Source of the DNA: an uncultured Candidatus Saccharibacteria bacterium
Lineage (GTDB): Bacteria; Patescibacteriota; Saccharimonadia; Saccharimonadales; Saccharimonadaceae
Reading direction: 5' to 3'
Assembly: GCA_947253995.1 (NCBI GenBank)
Contig: CAMYBM010000023.1
Coordinates: 1-7,022, forward strand
DNA length: 7,022 bases
The notes under the pieces were generated by a model that was not told the DNA's origin, made no database searches, and saw nothing but the letters and a program-made list of their open reading frames with translations. Made by a program: the position numbers and the translations under genes. Numbering within the stretch: the first letter of the stretch is position 1; every line of letters begins with the position of its first letter. Below are positions 4,341-7,022 of this stretch, piece after piece.

Positions 4341-5789
4341 GTGGAAGAGAATACAAATCATTTAGCAAATATTACTGCGATCAAACGCAATTTTTTTAGC
4401 TTAGTTAAAACCTATCACGTAGGTTTGCTTATTGCTTTAGGGCTTGCCGCTGTTTTAGGCACATCTATCGTCGTCTTTACTAGTTATTACAACGACAAAG
4501 CGGCACCTAACACTTATATTGCCGGCGTCAATGTCAGTGGCCAGACCGCCGATCAAATTGCTAACACTATCAATCGTCTAGTTAGCAATATTCGACTCAG
4601 CCTTAAACACAATAGCCGCATTGTTACTGCAAGTCATGATCAGCTAGGCATTACTGTAGATACAGCGCAAATTGCTGCTACTCTAGCACACACTGGGCGT
4701 AGCCGACTCTTTGTTAGTATCTTTACACCGCAAAAATTTGATCTTACCGGTAACTTTGATCGCGACACGGTTAAACAATTTCTCACAAAAAGTTTTCCTG
4801 AATTAAGTACGGATCCCGTTGACGCGACACTCAATTTTGATCAAAAGCGCGGACGTTATCTGCTTAAACCGGGGGCTCCTGGGCGGTCCATCAAGTTACC
4901 CTTACTTTACAAAACTATCTTTGAACTAATTGCAGCTCCAAAACTAGCTAGCTACGATTTAGTTGTCAATACTGACACGCCGAACATTACCGTTGCTACT
5001 CTTCAGCCAACCGTAGACAAACTAAATAAAATTGTCTCTAACAATATTACGATCAACAACAATGGCCGCGTAATTCGACGAGCACGCCCACAAGATATCA
5101 ATAACTGGATCAAATTATCGCCCGATAAAGCACTCAAAACTTACGCTATCCAATATGACAACCAGAAAATTGCCGGTTGGGTTCAGAGTGTCGCTGATAG
5201 CTTGCCCGGGAAACCAATCAACGCACGGGTAATTAGTAGTCCAGATGGAACGCCTTACAAAGAGATTTCACCCGGCAAACGCGGGCAGCTGCCAACCAAT
5301 CTCAACGACGTTGTCACTTCTCTGCAAACTGCCATGTCAAATGACAGCATTACGCCACACAGCTACACGTTAAACACCGTCGATTCTGATTTTGGTATTG
5401 ATAAGATTACTACACAATCAAGCCATTGGGCTGAAGTAATTAAGTCTAGCTACACCGTAAATCTCTATGACGGCAATAATATTGTTGCCACATTCACGCA
5501 AAATTCAATCGGCAAACGTGACTCGCCAACACCAGAAGGCATTATGCATGTTACCAGCAAGGTCCGCGGCCCGAAGTGTATGCCAAATCCACCGTCGCAA
5601 GACCCTCTCTGTAATATTAACTATGTCACTTACTTTACCAATAAAGGGCACGCCTTTCATGAAGCTTGGTGGCTCCATAGCGGTAATACCCGAGCGATGA
5701 TTTCACACGGTTGCGTTAATATGCACAAAGATGATGCGCGGAGAGTATTTGAGCATCTAGCTCTTGGCGACTTGGTTTACGTTCACTAA
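4341..5789 (+). CDS. Membrane-anchored L,D-transpeptidase (YkuD family) with N-terminal peptidoglycan-binding-like region
   Basis: 482 aa from GTG 4341. The frame is open further upstream, but an earlier GTG (4281) lies inside tRNA-Pro and is rejected. A cytoplasmic tail of about 24 residues precedes one membrane helix (about 27-49). A long extracytoplasmic region (about 55-345) follows, with two similar-looking parts resembling the peptidoglycan-binding PG_binding_4 type. The YkuD domain (about 362-482) starts at HWAEVIKSSYTVNLYDG. Its active-site block carries His440 and SHGCVN (455-460), with Cys458 as the expected nucleophile and the family's H-x14-S-HGC spacing. These enzymes form 3-3 cross-links or attach proteins to peptidoglycan outside the membrane. 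Two further cysteines (413 and 424) just before the active site could form a disulfide. Only a weak GAGA precedes the start, and the gene probably depends on the tRNA-Pro promoter. It overlaps convergent comEC by 33 bp. Confidence 0.92.
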   Translation: MEENTNHLANITAIKRNFFSLVKTYHVGLLIALGLAAVLGTSIVVFTSYYNDKAAPNTYIAGVNVSGQTADQIANTINRLVSNIRLSLKHNSRIVTASHDQLGITVDTAQIAATLAHTGRSRLFVSIFTPQKFDLTGNFDRDTVKQFLTKSFPELSTDPVDATLNFDQKRGRYLLKPGAPGRSIKLPLLYKTIFELIAAPKLASYDLVVNTDTPNITVATLQPTVDKLNKIVSNNITINNNGRVIRRARPQDINNWIKLSPDKALKTYAIQYDNQKIAGWVQSVADSLPGKPINARVISSPDGTPYKEISPGKRGQLPTNLNDVVTSLQTAMSNDSITPHSYTLNTVDSDFGIDKITTQSSHWAEVIKSSYTVNLYDGNNIVATFTQNSIGKRDSPTPEGIMHVTSKVRGPKCMPNPPSQDPLCNINYVTYFTNKGHAFHEAWWLHSGNTRAMISHGCVNMHKDDARRVFEHLALGDLVYVH

Positions 5790-7022
5790 GCAACGATATC
5801 TCAAATACAAAATAACGGCAGTCAAGCTAACATAAAACCACACGGCCAACGCCCAATTAAATCCTAGTTTAATTTCGCCGCCAAGCGTAGTACCCCATGC
5901 TGCCACTTGCATCATATAATCAAGCAACCAGCGTACAGGCTGAAGTAGCAGCGATGCCAAAATTGGTAGCAGCATAGTAGCCATACCGCCCAAAAGCGTC
6001 AACAGCATAATTAGCGGCACTAGTGGCGCAACCAACAAATTAGTCACCAAGCCAATCAACGGTACAGTTTCGGTCAAGTAAATCATAATTGGTAAAGTAA
6101 ACAGTTGCGCGCTCAGCGTTTCGTAAAACAGACAAACGGAAGATTTTAGCCAGCGCGCCGCCCTCCCATCGTCGTCACATACGCGCATACCCGTTAAATC
6201 AACTAATAACGGCGCTAAGATCAACACACCCGCAAAAGCTGCAAATGATAACAGCCAACCAATTTCATCCACTTGGATTGGCTCGATTAAAATTGTCAAA
6301 CCAGCAGTTACAGCAATCACCACAGCCGGACTTGACTTTCGTCCAACCAACCAAGTAAGCAAGCCAATCGCCGCCACTAAGCTCGCCCGCAGCAAGGATG
6401 CATTTAGTCCAGCCACCAAATCAAACATTACGATAAGACCAAGCGTAACAGCCACTGCACCAAAACGATAGCGGCGCATAAGATTTCGACTAAAGCGCGC
6501 AATGATGGTTAAGTTGTAGCCGCTAGCTACAAGCAAATGTGTAAGCGCTGATACGGCAAAAGCCGTGGCAATAAAGTCACTTAGTTGGTCGGCTTGACCC
6601 AGCAAAATACCGGCTCCCAGCGTTGCTTGATCCGGTGTCAGGTTGCGCCCGAGTGCTTGACGAAACATCGGACCGATTCGCCATAATATATTATTACCTT
6701 TAGTATGGCTCCGCACCATACTGTTCAAATGTAGCGCGTAGCTGCCCTTGCGCCGATGCAACTTGCCTTCAACTACAATGTTATCACCCCGCTCTAAATC
6801 ATTCGCCGCGGACAAACTCACATAGACCCTACCGCCTAGATGCTGTTTATTCAACTCTGTGACTCGCACCTGCACAACACTCTGATCCTTTTTGCGCGCA
6901 ACCGCTTCGATTTCGCCAACAACGGTTACATTGTGATTAAAATAAGGTTTGTATCTCAAGTAGCTATCCTGCCAAAGTCCTGCGCGGCCACTGCCAAGCA
7001 ACAAGCCACCCAGCAACGCAAC
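5757..7022 (-). CDS. comEC: ComEC/Rec2-family DNA uptake channel, 5' end off the window, no hydrolase domain
   Basis: 421 codons are visible on the minus strand and the frame runs open off the right edge. The TTG at 7016 lies inside a hydrophobic stretch and is probably internal, so N-terminal helices are missing. Numbering from that TTG, 28-105 is the small beta-rich OB-like domain (VVGEIEAV, GDNIVVEG). Residues about 130-405 are the multi-helix Competence domain, including HLLVASGYNLTII (160-172, matching the HLLAISG core), SLLRASLV (207-214) and DEIGWLLSFAAFAG (250-263). The protein ends at 419, shortly after the last helix. The C-terminal metallo-beta-lactamase-like domain of full-length ComEC is therefore absent, either lost or encoded elsewhere. 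The family forms the membrane channel that passes single-stranded DNA into the cytoplasm. Its 3' end overlaps the convergent L,D-transpeptidase gene. Confidence 0.9.
   Translation of the reverse strand, partial: VALLGGLLLGSGRAGLWQDSYLRYKPYFNHNVTVVGEIEAVARKKDQSVVQVRVTELNKQHLGGRVYVSLSAANDLERGDNIVVEGKLHRRKGSYALHLNSMVRSHTKGNNILWRIGPMFRQALGRNLTPDQATLGAGILLGQADQLSDFIATAFAVSALTHLLVASGYNLTIIARFSRNLMRRYRFGAVAVTLGLIVMFDLVAGLNASLLRASLVAAIGLLTWLVGRKSSPAVVIAVTAGLTILIEPIQVDEIGWLLSFAAFAGVLILAPLLVDLTGMRVCDDDGRAARWLKSSVCLFYETLSAQLFTLPIMIYLTETVPLIGLVTNLLVAPLVPLIMLLTLLGGMATMLLPILASLLLQPVRWLLDYMMQVAAWGTTLGGEIKLGFNWALAVWFYVSLTAVILYLRYRCLVNVNQVAKS

Noticed and set aside
7014..7016. TTG as the true start of comEC
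   Set aside because: The frame stays open to the window edge, the TTG lies in a hydrophobic run, and ComEC proteins normally have more N-terminal helices. The gene is treated as 5'-partial.

Overview
The window is a compact, roughly 45% GC bacterial segment. The best guess for the source is the Candidate Phyla Radiation/Patescibacteria, most likely a Saccharibacteria (TM7)-like lineage. That placement is inference. It rests on very tight packing (overlapping genes, tRNA promoters buried in upstream coding sequence), a membrane-anchored Clp-like ATPase, a ComEC without its hydrolase domain and a membrane-anchored nuclease. All stop types are used conventionally: yebC ends at its usual length on TGA. 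This argues against the UGA=Gly code of Gracilibacteria/SR1.

Leftward block (minus strand, from 3404 down to 1): a 128-aa two-helix membrane protein overlaps by 16 bp a GTG-started 806-aa membrane-anchored double AAA+ protein of the Clp/Hsp100 superfamily. Next come tRNA-Gly(UCC) and tRNA-Arg(UCU) in tandem, both with encoded CCA, with their own near-consensus promoter inside the end of the Clp-like gene. Last is the N-terminal part of a membrane-anchored staphylococcal-nuclease-like protein that runs off the left edge. The Clp-like protein is the most unusual object here: its second ATPase module looks catalytically intact, but neither ring has the aromatic pore-loop residue, and ring 1 has Asn in place of the catalytic Glu.

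Rightward block (plus strand, 3439 to 5789): a divergent promoter region leads into yebC (translation factor/regulator family). A promoter overlapping the yebC stop codon, followed by a 10-bp palindrome, then precedes tRNA-Pro(UGG). After it comes a GTG-started membrane-anchored L,D-transpeptidase of the YkuD family. A convergent comEC gene (DNA-uptake channel) overlaps the transpeptidase 3' end by 33 bp and continues past the right edge.

Functionally the window mixes translation (three tRNAs, YebC), envelope synthesis (L,D-transpeptidase), nucleic-acid uptake or scavenging (ComEC, surface nuclease) and an uncharacterised two-gene membrane ATPase module. No insertion sequences, CRISPR arrays, phage genes or convincing intrinsic terminators were seen. 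There is no gene-free stretch over 300 bp.
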